Positions 1-8,640 of a stretch of DNA of 64,000 bases are shown piece after piece; within the stretch, counting starts at the first letter, position 1, and each line of letters starts with the position of its first letter. The DNA is from UBA6054 sp963975575 (lineage in GTDB: Bacteria > Planctomycetota > Phycisphaerae > Phycisphaerales > UBA1924). Position numbers and translations under genes: made by a program. Under the pieces are notes generated by a model, which was not told the origin of the DNA, did not search any database, and saw only the letters and a list, made by a program, of their open reading frames with translations. The DNA lies in contig CAXBHL010000001.1 in assembly GCA_963975575.1 (NCBI GenBank), positions 1,426,001 to 1,490,000 on the forward strand. The letters are read 5' to 3'.

Positions 1-1
1 T

Positions 2-391
2 CAGGAAGCGATCCGGCCGGTCGCGGTCGTTCCGGAGATGACCCACAACTGCCAGCCCCACCAGGGTCGCATGATCTACAACTCCACCGGCGACGACGCG
101 GTCGTGATCGCCGGCATCAGGGGCAAGGTCATCCGGCGGATGCCCATCCCCAAACCCGATCCGAATACGGTCGAGCACGCGGGCCTGCCCGGTGACTTCG
201 CCCGCGTCGGCTTCGCCCGGGGGCTGTGCGTGGACGAGCCGAGCGGGACGGTGATCGCGGGCCACTCGCCCGGCACCGTCACCGCCTTCGACCTCGCCGG
301 CGGCCGGGTGATCCGGTCCGTCGGTGTCAGCCGGGACGTGCGAAACGCGCCCCACGGACTGGCCGTCTGGCCCTTCTCCCGAGCGGACTGA
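2..391 (+). CDS. Beta-propeller-like protein, 3' fragment
   Basis: The reading frame is already open at the left edge, so only the last ~129 residues are present and the start lies outside the window. The visible part reads as short repeated beta-strand units with motifs such as NCQPHQGRM, ARGLCVDEPSG, HSPGTVTAFD and APHGLAVWPF, the pattern seen in blades of NHL or six-bladed propeller proteins. No catalytic residues or membrane segment are visible in this fragment. The acyl-CoA ligase follows 39 bases after the stop and may be cotranscribed. Substrate and role cannot be told from the fragment. Confidence 0.6.
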   Translation, partial: QEAIRPVAVVPEMTHNCQPHQGRMIYNSTGDDAVVIAGIRGKVIRRMPIPKPDPNTVEHAGLPGDFARVGFARGLCVDEPSGTVIAGHSPGTVTAFDLAGGRVIRSVGVSRDVRNAPHGLAVWPFSRAD

Positions 392-430
392 TTTCGGTTA
401 CGCTCCCAGCGGAAAGCGAGGGCCCCGACC

Positions 431-1921
431 GTGCTTGCCTGGCGTGCGCTCAGAACCATGCTCCGAAACGCGGGCCGCGTGATGCTCGTCGACGACCGGC
501 GGGAGTACCGCGGGCTCGACCTGCTCGTCATGGCCCTGCACATCGCGGACCTGGTCGACGCGCGGTCCGCGACGCCCCGGGTGGCCGTCATGCTTCCCAC
601 CTCCGGTGCGTTCGCCGGGGTGGCCTCCGGCGTGTGGTTCGCGGGCCGCACGCTGGTGCCGCTCAACTACCTCCTCAAGCCGGAAGAACTCCAGTACGTC
701 ATCGACGACTGCGGCACCGACCTGCTCTTCGCCTCCCGCCAGCTCTGCGAGCACCTCAACATCAGCCCGAAGGTTCGCAACGTCGTCTGGATCGAGGACA
801 TCGACTTCAAGCGCCTGCCGTCGCCGCGCTGGCCCAGGGTCAGCGGTCCGGACGACCTCGCGGTGATCCTCTATACCTCGGGCACGAGCGGCCGGCCCAA
901 GGGCGTGATGCTCTCGCACAACAACCTCTCGGCCAACGTCCGCCAGATGCGGACCGCCGTCCATTTCACCCGCGACGAGATTTTTCTCGGGGTGCTCCCC
1001 CAGTTCCACAGCTTCGGGCTGACCGCCCTGACCCACGTGCCGTTCTTCTCCGGGGCCAAGGGCGTCTTCAGCGCCCGATTCACGCCCAAGAAGATCGTCG
1101 AGACTTTCCGCCAGCAACGGCCCACCGTGTTCATGGGCATCCCGTCGATGTACAACGCGCTGCTCACCGTCAAGGACGCCACCGCCGACGACTTCCGTTC
1201 GCTGCGCATCGCGATCTCCGGCGGCGAGCCCCTGCCGGCCGCGGTCGCGACCAACTTCCGCGAGCGCTTCGGCGTGGAGATCTGCGAGGGCTTCGGGATG
1301 ACCGAGTGTTCCCCGGTCACCCACGTCCGGTTGCCCGGCGAGGACGCGCCCGGATCGGTGGGGCGCCCGCTGCCAGAGGTCGTCCAGCGGATCGTCGATC
1401 CCGACTCCGGCCGCGACCTGCCCCCGGGTCGTGACGGCGAACTGCGACTCTCCGGCCCCAACATCATGCGAGGGTATCTCAACCTGCCGGACCAGACGAA
1501 GGCCGCCTTCGACGACCGGGGTTTCCTCCGCACCGGAGACATGGCCCGAGTCGACGGGCGCGGATTTCTCTGGATCACCGGACGCATCAAGGAGATGATC
1601 ATCGTCGGCGGCGAGAACGTCTTCCCGCGCGAGATCGAGGAGGTGCTCGACGCCCACCCGGACGTCTACGCCGCGGGCGTGGTGGGCGAGTCCGACCCGA
1701 TGCGGGGAGAGACCCCCGTCGCGTTCGTCGAGGCCGAGGAGGGGAAGACCCCCGATCCCGAGGCCCTGCGGGCCTGGTGCCGCGAGCGCCTGGCCGGATA
1801 CAAGGTGCCGCGCCGGGTCGTGGTCGTCGACGAGCTGCCGCGCAACCCCACCGGAAAAATCCTTCGACGGGCGCTCTCCGACCGGCTGAAATCGGAACAG
1901 GCTTCCGGGACCACGGCCTAA
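431..1921 (+). CDS. AMP-dependent acyl-CoA synthetase/ligase
   Basis: This 496-residue enzyme of the ANL superfamily activates a carboxylic acid as an acyl-AMP and passes it to CoA or another thiol. The ATP-binding P-loop YTSGTSGRPKG lies near residues 148-158, the A5 motif EGFGMTECSP near 286, the RTGDM hinge region near 367, GGENVFPREIEEVL near 394, and the catalytic lysine motif PTGKILRR near 473-480. The length fits a fatty-acid or aromatic acyl-CoA ligase, slightly short at the N-terminus. Translation most likely starts at GTG 431. No carrier or acyltransferase domain is fused. The transaldolase gene follows with a 59-base gap. The acyl substrate cannot be decided from sequence; a long-chain fatty acid is a reasonable guess. 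Confidence 0.88.
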   Translation: MLAWRALRTMLRNAGRVMLVDDRREYRGLDLLVMALHIADLVDARSATPRVAVMLPTSGAFAGVASGVWFAGRTLVPLNYLLKPEELQYVIDDCGTDLLFASRQLCEHLNISPKVRNVVWIEDIDFKRLPSPRWPRVSGPDDLAVILYTSGTSGRPKGVMLSHNNLSANVRQMRTAVHFTRDEIFLGVLPQFHSFGLTALTHVPFFSGAKGVFSARFTPKKIVETFRQQRPTVFMGIPSMYNALLTVKDATADDFRSLRIAISGGEPLPAAVATNFRERFGVEICEGFGMTECSPVTHVRLPGEDAPGSVGRPLPEVVQRIVDPDSGRDLPPGRDGELRLSGPNIMRGYLNLPDQTKAAFDDRGFLRTGDMARVDGRGFLWITGRIKEMIIVGGENVFPREIEEVLDAHPDVYAAGVVGESDPMRGETPVAFVEAEEGKTPDPEALRAWCRERLAGYKVPRRVVVVDELPRNPTGKILRRALSDRLKSEQASGTTA

Positions 1922-1980
1922 ACTCACACCCGTTTTCCCGCAACCATCCAACGCACCGATCGCACGCCGGAGGCCGCCCC

Positions 1981-2625
1981 GTGGAACTGTACATCGACAC
2001 CGCAAACCTCGACGAGATCAAGCAGGCCCACGACCTCGGCGTGCTCGACGGCGTGACGACCAACCCCTCGCTAATCGCCAAGGAGGGCATCGACTACGGC
2101 CAGCGGCTGGCCGAGATCTGCAAGATCGTCTTGGGCCCGGTCTCTGCCGAAGTGATCGCCCTCGGGGCGGACGCGATGGTCAAGGAAGGCAAGGAGCGGG
2201 CCAAGATCGCCGAGAACATCGTCGTCAAGCTGCCCAGCACCGTCGACGGGCTCAAGGCCTGCAAGGCCCTCAGCGACGAGGGCATCCGCACGAACATGAC
2301 GCTGTGCTTCCAGCCCCTGCAGGCCATGATGGTCGCCAAGGCCGGCGCGTTCCTCGTCTCGCCCTTCATCGGCCGGCTCGACGACATCGGCGAGGACGGC
2401 ATGGACCTGATCCATCGGACCAAGCAGATCTACGAGAACTACGGCTACAACACGAAGATCCTCGCCGCGTCGATCCGCCACCCCAAGCACATGCTCGAGT
2501 GCGCGCTGGCCGGCGCCGACGTCGCCACGGTGCCCCTGGGCGTCATCAAGCAGCTCATGAGCCACCCGCTGACCGACTCGGGCATCGAAAAGTTCCTGGC
2601 CGATTACAAGAAGGCGTTCGGCTGA
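1981..2625 (+). CDS. tal: Transaldolase, small TalC/MipB/FSA-type
   Basis: The 214-residue product matches the short decameric transaldolase/fructose-6-phosphate aldolase family, a cytoplasmic TIM-barrel enzyme of the non-oxidative pentose phosphate pathway. The N-terminus ELYIDTANLDEIK is typical, with GVTTNPSLI near residue 22 and the Schiff-base lysine at about residue 83 in VVKLPST. Later motifs AASIRHPKHMLECALAGADVAT and the C-terminal HPLTDSGIEKFLADY also fit. GTG 1981 is chosen because GGAGG sits about 8 bases upstream and the protein then has family length; the frame remains open further upstream but encodes nothing conserved. Whether it acts as transaldolase or fructose-6-phosphate aldolase cannot be settled by eye. 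Confidence 0.92.
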   Translation: MELYIDTANLDEIKQAHDLGVLDGVTTNPSLIAKEGIDYGQRLAEICKIVLGPVSAEVIALGADAMVKEGKERAKIAENIVVKLPSTVDGLKACKALSDEGIRTNMTLCFQPLQAMMVAKAGAFLVSPFIGRLDDIGEDGMDLIHRTKQIYENYGYNTKILAASIRHPKHMLECALAGADVATVPLGVIKQLMSHPLTDSGIEKFLADYKKAFG

Positions 2626-2630
2626 GCCGC

Positions 2631-2648
2631 GGGCCCGGTCGGGTCTTT
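2631..2648 (+). terminator. Weak hairpin between convergent genes
   Basis: GGCCC at 2632-2636 can pair with GGGTC at 2641-2645 (one G-U pair), followed by only three T residues. It lies in the 21-base gap between transaldolase and the convergent RidA gene. The stem is short, so this is a tentative call. Confidence 0.25.
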
Positions 2649-3117
2649 AGGGATCGATCTCGAACACGAACTCCACCTCGACCGGCGCGTTGAGCGGCAG
2701 CGCCGGCACACCGACGGCGGCCCGTGCGTGCCGACCGGCTTCTCCGAACACCTCAACGAGCAGGTCGCTGGCGCCGTTGGCGATGCTCGGCTGCCCCCCG
2801 AATCCCGTGTCCGAGGCCACGAACACGCCCACCTTGACCACCCCCCGGACGCGGTCGATCGACCCCAACGCCTGGTGCAGGCAGGCCAGCGCGTTCACCA
2901 CGCACCGCCGGGCCATGGCTTTGGCCGCCTCGGGCGTGACCGAACCGGGGACCGTGCCCTCGGCGGGCAGTTTGCCGGACTCGAACGGGAGCTGGCCGCT
3001 GACAAACGCCATGTTCCCGCAGACCCGCACCGGGATGTACGACGCCACCGGTTTGGGGGCGTCGGGGAGCGAGATACCGAGGGCCGTAAGACGCTGGGAT
3101 GGGGACTGCTCGGGCAC
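2647..3117 (-). CDS. RidA/YjgF-family protein
   Basis: The 156-residue product belongs to the RidA (YjgF/YER057c/UK114) superfamily, small trimeric proteins that hydrolyse reactive enamine/imine intermediates. Visible family features are the GNMAFVSGQLPFESGKLPAEGTV-type block near residues 33-55, a helix with NALACLHQALGSIDRVRGVVKVGVFVAS, and the terminal VPALPLNAPVEVEFVFEI strand. GTG 3117 is chosen because GGAGG lies at 3123-3127 at good spacing and upstream codons encode nothing RidA-like. The catalytic arginine of true RidA near the C-terminus (normally in an xRxxxxVxxLP context) is not obvious here, so it is better called a RidA-family paralogue. It converges on the transaldolase gene. 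Confidence 0.85.
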   Translation of the reverse strand: MPEQSPSQRLTALGISLPDAPKPVASYIPVRVCGNMAFVSGQLPFESGKLPAEGTVPGSVTPEAAKAMARRCVVNALACLHQALGSIDRVRGVVKVGVFVASDTGFGGQPSIANGASDLLVEVFGEAGRHARAAVGVPALPLNAPVEVEFVFEIDP

Positions 3118-3419
3118 TCGGACCTCCCGTCTGGAATCGCATGTGAAGTTGGGCAAACCCCGCCGCGCACGGAACCGGTCCGGCTTGTCGCCCGAAAAGG
3201 TTCTCGGTACGCTATACTGGTACTTGGAGCATCGGCGGAGGCCATGAGCATATCCGCACTGATTCCGGGGCATTAGCCCCAACCTGATTCCGACCTCTGA
3301 CCGTTGCCCGACATCCCGACCCTGTGCCCGGCTCGCCGGGCGGTCTGCCGCAGTCCGGTGTTCGGGCTCGGTGTCAACGGTCCATGGGCCCGAAGAGGCC
3401 CGAAGTTTCGGAGTCAGTC
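3118..3419. promoter_or_regulatory. Intergenic region upstream of pseudopilin, with candidate -10
   Basis: These 302 bases between the divergently transcribed RidA and pseudopilin genes hold no convincing gene. A TATACT hexamer at 3213-3218 is the best -10 candidate on the plus strand and would leave a leader of about 200 bases; TTGTCG at 3185-3190 is 22 bases away, too far for a standard -35. I see no clear hairpin or riboswitch-like structure in the leader. Confidence 0.35.
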
Positions 3420-4463
3420 ATGAAGAAGAATCGTGCATTTACCCTCATCGAGTTGCTTGTGGTCATCGCGATCATCGCGCTGCTCATCGGCATCCTCCTC
3501 CCCGCCATCGGCAAGGCCAAGCGCACGGCCAACGAGCTGAAGGACGCGACCCAGACGCGTTCGATCGTTCAGGCCATGAACGTCTTCGCGGTCAGCAACG
3601 GCGACAACTACCCGCTGCCCAGCCGCCTCGATCGCAACGACAAGACCCTGTCGGGCACCGGCCTGAACAACCCGATCCAGAAGGACAAGACCCGGCACAT
3701 CGTGTCGATCCTCCTGTTCCAGGGTCTGATCCAGACCGAGATCGCACTGAGCCCCGTCGAGCTCGGCCTGTACGAGCAGTACTCGGATTACGAGGCTGAC
3801 CGGCCCGACGCCGCCGTCGGCACCAACGACACCGAGAAGGCCCAGGCCCTGTGGGACCCCGGATTCCGCGCCACGCCGCTCGACGGCACCGTGACCAACG
3901 GTGTTGAGGGCGCCCCCGCGTCCCAGCCCGGTGCCAACGGCTCCGGCGGTTTCTCCTACGCCCACATGACCCCCTTCCTGCTCCGTCGCAACAACTGGTC
4001 CTTCACGACCTCGGCGGTCATCCCGGTCATCTCGACCCGTGGTGCGGCGTACGAGCTTGACGGCAACGGCCAGAGCGGCTCGTGGCAGCTCATCAACTCC
4101 GCGACCGCCCAGGCCAACGGCAAGACCCCGCTGGGCATCAACTCGGTCACCCTCGGCATGTTCGGCTCCCGCTCCGACTGGACCGGCAACGTCGCCTTCG
4201 CCGACGAGCACACCGAGAAGCCCAACCGTCCCGATCCCCAGACCGTCATCTGGCAGTTCAGCGGTCTGACCAACGAGGGCAAGGCCCAGGCGGACAACCT
4301 CTTCGTCAACGAGAGCGACACGCTCCGCACGCCGACCACCCCCCTCACCGAGAAGGTCAACCTGACCACCTCGAGCAACCGCAACGCCTTCATGTGGCAG
4401 TACTACAACGTGGAGGTCGCCACCAACGGCAGCAACCTCCAGATCTCGCCGTACTACGACTGA
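3420..4463 (+). CDS. Prepilin-type N-terminal cleavage/methylation domain protein (pseudopilin)
   Basis: The 347-residue product starts with a type IV prepilin leader: MKKNRA, then FTLIELLVV and a hydrophobic helix to about residue 26, with cleavage expected before the F and the conserved Glu at +5. The rest is a polar C-terminal region rich in Asn, Thr and Asp without recognised enzymatic motifs, as in the many secreted pseudopilin-like proteins of planctomycetes. It should be processed by a prepilin peptidase encoded elsewhere and anchored in the inner membrane or assembled into a pseudopilus. No other pilus or type II secretion gene is adjacent. A strong intrinsic terminator follows the stop by 28 bases, so it is a single-gene unit. 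Confidence 0.85.
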   Translation: MKKNRAFTLIELLVVIAIIALLIGILLPAIGKAKRTANELKDATQTRSIVQAMNVFAVSNGDNYPLPSRLDRNDKTLSGTGLNNPIQKDKTRHIVSILLFQGLIQTEIALSPVELGLYEQYSDYEADRPDAAVGTNDTEKAQALWDPGFRATPLDGTVTNGVEGAPASQPGANGSGGFSYAHMTPFLLRRNNWSFTTSAVIPVISTRGAAYELDGNGQSGSWQLINSATAQANGKTPLGINSVTLGMFGSRSDWTGNVAFADEHTEKPNRPDPQTVIWQFSGLTNEGKAQADNLFVNESDTLRTPTTPLTEKVNLTTSSNRNAFMWQYYNVEVATNGSNLQISPYYD

Positions 4464-4491
4464 TCCCGGCGTGATTCGTCCTTGATTCCCG

Positions 4492-4525
4492 ACAACGCCC
4501 ACGGATCCCGTGGGCGTTGTTCTTT
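4492..4525 (+). terminator. Intrinsic terminator after pseudopilin gene
   Basis: A perfect 13-base-pair stem (4492-4504 with 4508-4520) encloses a three-base loop and is followed by TTCTTT. It insulates the pseudopilin gene from the oxidoreductase that starts 26 bases further on. Confidence 0.85.
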
Positions 4526-4537
4526 GCGCGTGCGGCG

Positions 4538-4543
4538 TACGAT
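4538..4543 (+). promoter_or_regulatory. Candidate -10 TACGAT, leaderless start
   Basis: TACGAT ends 7 bases before ATG 4551. Initiation 6-8 bases after the hexamer would make the mRNA begin at or next to the start codon. No strong -35 is visible. Confidence 0.5.
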
Positions 4544-4550
4544 TGGCCCG

Positions 4551-7541
4551 ATGGACGAACGCCGCCACAGCCTTCCGGTTCTGAGCACGCCAAATCGATC
4601 TGAAGACACGAGCGACCACGGTCGGTTCGAGGGCTTGCGTCCGGCGTTCCGCGGCCAGATCCGCACGGGGCTGCACGACCGCATGCTCTACGCAACGGAC
4701 GCGTCGATCTACCAGGTCGAACCGACCGCCGTACTGATCCCGGAATCCGTCGACGACGCGGCCCGGGCCATCGCCTGGTGCGGGCGGGAGGGCCTGGCCA
4801 TGCTCCCCCGCGGCGGCGGGACCAGCCTGGCCGGCCAGGGCGTCAACCGGGCGGCCGTGATCGACCTGAGCCCCAACTGCCACGCCGTCCTGTCCGTCGA
4901 TGTCGATCGCCGCACCGCCCTTGTCGAACCCGGGCGGACCGTGGACGACCTGAACGACCATCTGCGCCCGACCGGGCTGTTCTTCGCCCCCGACCCCGCG
5001 ACCGCCCGACACGCGAACATCGGGGGCTGCATCGGCAACAACGCGGCCGGCTCTCACTCGATTCTGTACGGCCGGACGAGCGAGAGCGTGCTCGGGATCG
5101 ATGCCTGCCTCTGGGACGGTCGCCGGGTCACGCTGGAAGCCGGGGCCGCCTCCCGCGACCCGATCGCCCGAAGCCTGGCCGAGGGGGTGGCCGAGATCGT
5201 CCGCCGGCACGAGCGGCTCATCCGCGAGCGATTCCCGAAGACCCTGCGCCGCAGCGCGGGGTACCAGCTTGACGTGATCCTCGCCCAGCTCGAGGCGTCC
5301 GGCGGCGATCTGGACGGCGTCGATCTGTCGCAGCTCCTGTGCGGGTCCGAGGGCACGCTCGCGTTCACGCTCGGCGCCCGCCTGCGCCTGCACCCGATCC
5401 CCCGGGCCAAGGGGCTGGCGGTGCTCGCGTTCGGCTCGGTCGAGGCCGCCATCGACGCGGTGGTCCCGATCCTCGGCCTGGGCCCGAGCGCCGTCGAGCT
5501 GCTCGATGATCTGATCGTGGATCTGGCCCGCCAGAACACCGAGTACCGCAAGTACGTCGAGCTGCTGCCCGGGTCGGGCCCGGCGTCGACGGTCAAGGCT
5601 GTGCTGTACGTCGAGTTTTTCTCGGTCAACGGGCTCAAGGAGATCGGCGAGCGTTTCGGGGCGCTCCGCGCCCTGCTGCCCGATGCCGCGATGGAGACCC
5701 ACACGGACGCCGGTGCGATGGCGAACGCGTGGAAGCTCCGCAAGGCGGGCGAGCCCCTGCTGCACGCGATCCCCGGGCGGCGCAAGCCGCTGGGTTTCGT
5801 GGAGGACAACGCGGTGCCGCCGGAGCGGCTGGGCGAGTTCGTGCGCGGATTCCGGGCCATCGTCGAGGACGAGGGCACGATCGCTTCGTTCTATGCGCAC
5901 GCGTCGGTGGGGGTGCTGCACGTCCGTCCGCTGCTGGATCTGGCGGATCCGGCCGACGAGCAACGCATGCACCGCATCGCGCTGCGGACGGCCCACCTGG
6001 CGAAGCAACTCGGGGGCGTGATGTCCGGCGAGCACGGCGACGGTCGCGCCCGCGGCCCGTTGCTCGAGGACTACTTCGGGCCCGAGTTGATGGGGGCCTT
6101 CCGCGAGGTCAAGGACCTCTTCGACCCGCACGGCCTGCTCAATCCCGGCAACATCGTCTCGCCCGGGCCGCTCGGGTCCATCTCCGTCCACACGCGGGTC
6201 CGGCCGGACGACGAGGTGCTCCGCGGCCCGTCGGTGAGGACCGGTTTTCTCTTCGCGGACCAAGGCGGCCTGATGCACGCCGCCGAGATGTGCAACGGGG
6301 CGGGCGTGTGCCGCAAGAAGTCGGGCGGCACCATGTGTCCCTCCTACAAGGCGACCCTGGACGAACGCCACGCCACCCGCGGGCGCGGGAACGCGCTGCG
6401 CCTGGCGATGACGGGCCAGTCCGTGCCCGGTGGCGACGGCGGGCCCGCCTGGGGCGACCGCGAGACCATGGAAACGCTCGGCCTGTGCCTGTCGTGCAAG
6501 GCCTGCAAGACCGAGTGCCCGAGCAACGTGGATATCTCCAGGCTCAAGGCCGAGTACCTTCACCAAACCCACCTCGCCAAGGACCAGGTCCCGCTCCAGT
6601 CGCTGATGTTCGGTTCGATCCACCGGCTCAACCGGATCGCGTCGATCGCGCCGGGCGTCACAAACCGGCTCAACCGGGCCGGACCGATCCGCTGGATGAT
6701 GAACCGCACGCTGGGCATCCATCCCGAGCGTTCGCTGCCGCTCTTCGTTCGGCCTGTGCGCCGGCGCACCCTGACCCGCGCGGGAGCGCCGCGGGTGGTG
6801 CTGCTGTCCGACACGTTCACCACGCACAACGAGGCGGGGATCGCCGCGGCCGCGGCACGGGTGCTGGGCGCGTTCGGGTACGAGGTCGAGGTGATCCCGG
6901 TGTCCGACCTGGGGCGGGCTTCGATTTCGACCGGTCTGCTCGACACGGCGATCCGCGACGCGGAGCGGACGCTCGACCGGCTCCGCCCGCTGATCGAGGA
7001 TGAGTCCGTGGTCGCGTTCGTGGTGCCCGAGCCCTCGTGCCTTTCCTCGGTCACCGACGACTGGCTGGACCTGCGGATCGACCGCCCGATCGAGCTCCGC
7101 AGATCGCTGGCGGGCCGGGCGATGCTGCCCGAGGCGTTCGTGCACACGTTCTGGGATCGTCACCCGGTCCGGCCGCGCTTCGTTTCGCCCCCGGGCGATC
7201 TCATCGTCCACGGCCATTGCCACCAGAAGGCCCTGTGGGGCATCGGGACGACCACGGGTGCGCTCGAACGGATCGCGCCGGGGCGTGTCCGTGCGCTGGA
7301 TACCGGCTGCTGCGGGATGGCGGGGTCGTTCGGCTTTACCAGCGACCGGTTCGACCTGTCGATGAAGATCGGCGAGGCGGACCTGTTCCCGGCCGTCCGG
7401 GCGGCGTCGGATGACGACTGGCTGGTGATGCCGGGCACGTCCTGCCGCCACCAGACGCTCGACGGGACCGGCCGGCACGCGATCCATCCGATCGAGGCGA
7501 TCGACCGGCTGATGGCCGAACGGGACGGGCCGGCCGCCTGA
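4551..7541 (+). CDS. FAD-linked oxidase fused to 4Fe-4S/CCG domains, D-2-hydroxyglutarate dehydrogenase-like
   Basis: The 996-residue protein has the YdiJ-type layout, a GlcD-like flavoprotein joined to a GlcF-like iron-sulfur protein. The FAD-binding PCMH part shows LPRGGGTSLAGQ near residue 85 and GCIGNNAAGSHSILYG near 160; the FAD-oxidase C-terminal part shows GEHGDGRARGPLLEDYFG near 493. Then come two cysteine clusters, CNGAGVCRKKSGGTMC near 581 and CLSCKACKTECP near 645, and CCG-type blocks with HCHQKALWG and LDTGCCGMAGSFG near 890-925. It should oxidise a D-2-hydroxy acid such as D-2-hydroxyglutarate or D-lactate and pass electrons through the clusters to a membrane carrier. Length agrees with YdiJ (about 1018). 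ATG 4551 avoids reading through the upstream terminator. The exact substrate is inferred from architecture only. Confidence 0.85.
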   Translation: MDERRHSLPVLSTPNRSEDTSDHGRFEGLRPAFRGQIRTGLHDRMLYATDASIYQVEPTAVLIPESVDDAARAIAWCGREGLAMLPRGGGTSLAGQGVNRAAVIDLSPNCHAVLSVDVDRRTALVEPGRTVDDLNDHLRPTGLFFAPDPATARHANIGGCIGNNAAGSHSILYGRTSESVLGIDACLWDGRRVTLEAGAASRDPIARSLAEGVAEIVRRHERLIRERFPKTLRRSAGYQLDVILAQLEASGGDLDGVDLSQLLCGSEGTLAFTLGARLRLHPIPRAKGLAVLAFGSVEAAIDAVVPILGLGPSAVELLDDLIVDLARQNTEYRKYVELLPGSGPASTVKAVLYVEFFSVNGLKEIGERFGALRALLPDAAMETHTDAGAMANAWKLRKAGEPLLHAIPGRRKPLGFVEDNAVPPERLGEFVRGFRAIVEDEGTIASFYAHASVGVLHVRPLLDLADPADEQRMHRIALRTAHLAKQLGGVMSGEHGDGRARGPLLEDYFGPELMGAFREVKDLFDPHGLLNPGNIVSPGPLGSISVHTRVRPDDEVLRGPSVRTGFLFADQGGLMHAAEMCNGAGVCRKKSGGTMCPSYKATLDERHATRGRGNALRLAMTGQSVPGGDGGPAWGDRETMETLGLCLSCKACKTECPSNVDISRLKAEYLHQTHLAKDQVPLQSLMFGSIHRLNRIASIAPGVTNRLNRAGPIRWMMNRTLGIHPERSLPLFVRPVRRRTLTRAGAPRVVLLSDTFTTHNEAGIAAAAARVLGAFGYEVEVIPVSDLGRASISTGLLDTAIRDAERTLDRLRPLIEDESVVAFVVPEPSCLSSVTDDWLDLRIDRPIELRRSLAGRAMLPEAFVHTFWDRHPVRPRFVSPPGDLIVHGHCHQKALWGIGTTTGALERIAPGRVRALDTGCCGMAGSFGFTSDRFDLSMKIGEADLFPAVRAASDDDWLVMPGTSCRHQTLDGTGRHAIHPIEAIDRLMAERDGPAA

Positions 7542-7556
7542 AAGAGACGCGATGAA

Positions 7557-8486
7557 TCAGACCGGGGTGGGCACCCGCTCGGTGACCTCAACGAGCAGTT
7601 CCGCGGCGCGGTCGTGGTCGGACTGGGCACGCGGGTCCGACGGGACGGTGCGGTGGCCGCACACGGGCCCGAGCAGGGTGACGACGTCGTCGGGGACGAC
7701 GTGGTCGCGCGCCTGCATCCAGGCCCAGGCCCGGCAGGCCTGCGCGAGCGCGAGCGAGCCGCGGGGCGAGATCCCCACCGTGAAGGCGTCGGAGTCGCGG
7801 GTCGCCTGCGCGAGCCGGACGATGTAGTTGCGCAGGTCCTTGGAGAGGTGCACGGCGTCGACGGACTCTTGCATCTGGACGATGACCTCGTCGGTCAGGA
7901 TCCCGTTGAGCGATTCGAGCACGGTGGCGGCGGGTCGGAGGTCCAGCAGGCGGGCCTCGGCCTCCGCCGAGGGATAGCCGAGCGTGATGCGCATCAGGAA
8001 CCGGTCGAGCTGGTTCTCCGGGAGCGGGTAGGTTCCTTCGAACCCCATGGGGTTCTGGGTGGCGACGACCATAAACGGCTTGTGGAGCGAGTAGTTGCGA
8101 CCGTCCACGGAGACCGAGCCGTCGCTCATAGCCTCGAGCAGGGCGGACTGGGTCCGGGGCGTGGTCCGGTTGATCTCGTCCGCCAGCAGAATACCGGTGA
8201 ACAGCGGGCCCTTCTGGAAACGCAGTTCCTTGCCCTCGCGGTCGAAGATCGTCACCCCGATGATGTCGGCGGGGAGCATGTCGGGGGTCAGCTGGACGCG
8301 GTTGAACGGGCAGTCGATCGACCGGGCCAGGGCCGAGGCCAGCACGGTTTTGCCCACGCCGGGGACGTCCTCGAGCAGGGCGTGGCCGCGGGCCAGCAGA
8401 CAGCAGACGAGCTGGTCGATGACGCGGGAATCGCCCAGGTAGACCCGGGCGATCTGGTCGCGGAGCGTTTTGATCGATTCGTTCAT
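7557..8486 (-). CDS. MoxR-family AAA+ ATPase
   Basis: The 309-residue protein is a MoxR-type AAA+ chaperone-like ATPase. Walker A DVPGVGKT is at residues 40-47, Walker B ILLADEINR at about 99-107, the sensor region VVATQNP follows, and the C-terminal lid contains GISPRGSLALAQACRAWA. MoxR proteins usually help mature or insert metal cofactors into partner proteins and are encoded beside DUF58 and VWA genes; none of these is adjacent on this strand, so it appears orphaned. ATG 8486 gives the family length. A TATACT -10 candidate lies on the minus strand near 8535-8530, about 45 bases upstream. The gene converges on the hydroxyacid dehydrogenase with 15 bases between the stops. Confidence 0.92.
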   Translation of the reverse strand: MNESIKTLRDQIARVYLGDSRVIDQLVCCLLARGHALLEDVPGVGKTVLASALARSIDCPFNRVQLTPDMLPADIIGVTIFDREGKELRFQKGPLFTGILLADEINRTTPRTQSALLEAMSDGSVSVDGRNYSLHKPFMVVATQNPMGFEGTYPLPENQLDRFLMRITLGYPSAEAEARLLDLRPAATVLESLNGILTDEVIVQMQESVDAVHLSKDLRNYIVRLAQATRDSDAFTVGISPRGSLALAQACRAWAWMQARDHVVPDDVVTLLGPVCGHRTVPSDPRAQSDHDRAAELLVEVTERVPTPV

Positions 8487-8593
8487 GCGTCCCGCGGGGT
8501 TCTCGGCCTTTGGAAGGGGTTCGGGCCGGAGTATATCGGTCGCCGGACGCATCGGAGTGCCATTCGTCCCTCGCGGCGGGCGGTTCCGTGTGG

Positions 8594-8599
8594 TAGGCT
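8594..8599 (+). promoter_or_regulatory. Candidate -10 TAGGCT
   Basis: TAGGCT lies 41 bases before ATG 8641 in the divergent region shared with the MoxR gene. No convincing -35 was found. Confidence 0.3.
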
Positions 8600-8640
8600 C
8601 TGAGGCCCATCGTCGGGGGTCTCGCGTTCCATCGTCGGCT

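Noticed and set aside
1777..1980. Longer N-terminus for the transaldolase from an upstream in-frame start
   Set aside because: It would overlap the acyl-CoA ligase by 145 bases and add non-conserved residues; GTG 1981 has a good ribosome site.
3414..7487. A 1357-codon open frame on the minus strand
   Set aside because: It lies antisense to the pseudopilin gene, a terminator and the hydroxyacid dehydrogenase. Its Arg/Gly/Pro/His-rich translation has no recognisable domain and is explained by the GC-rich third codon positions of the real genes.
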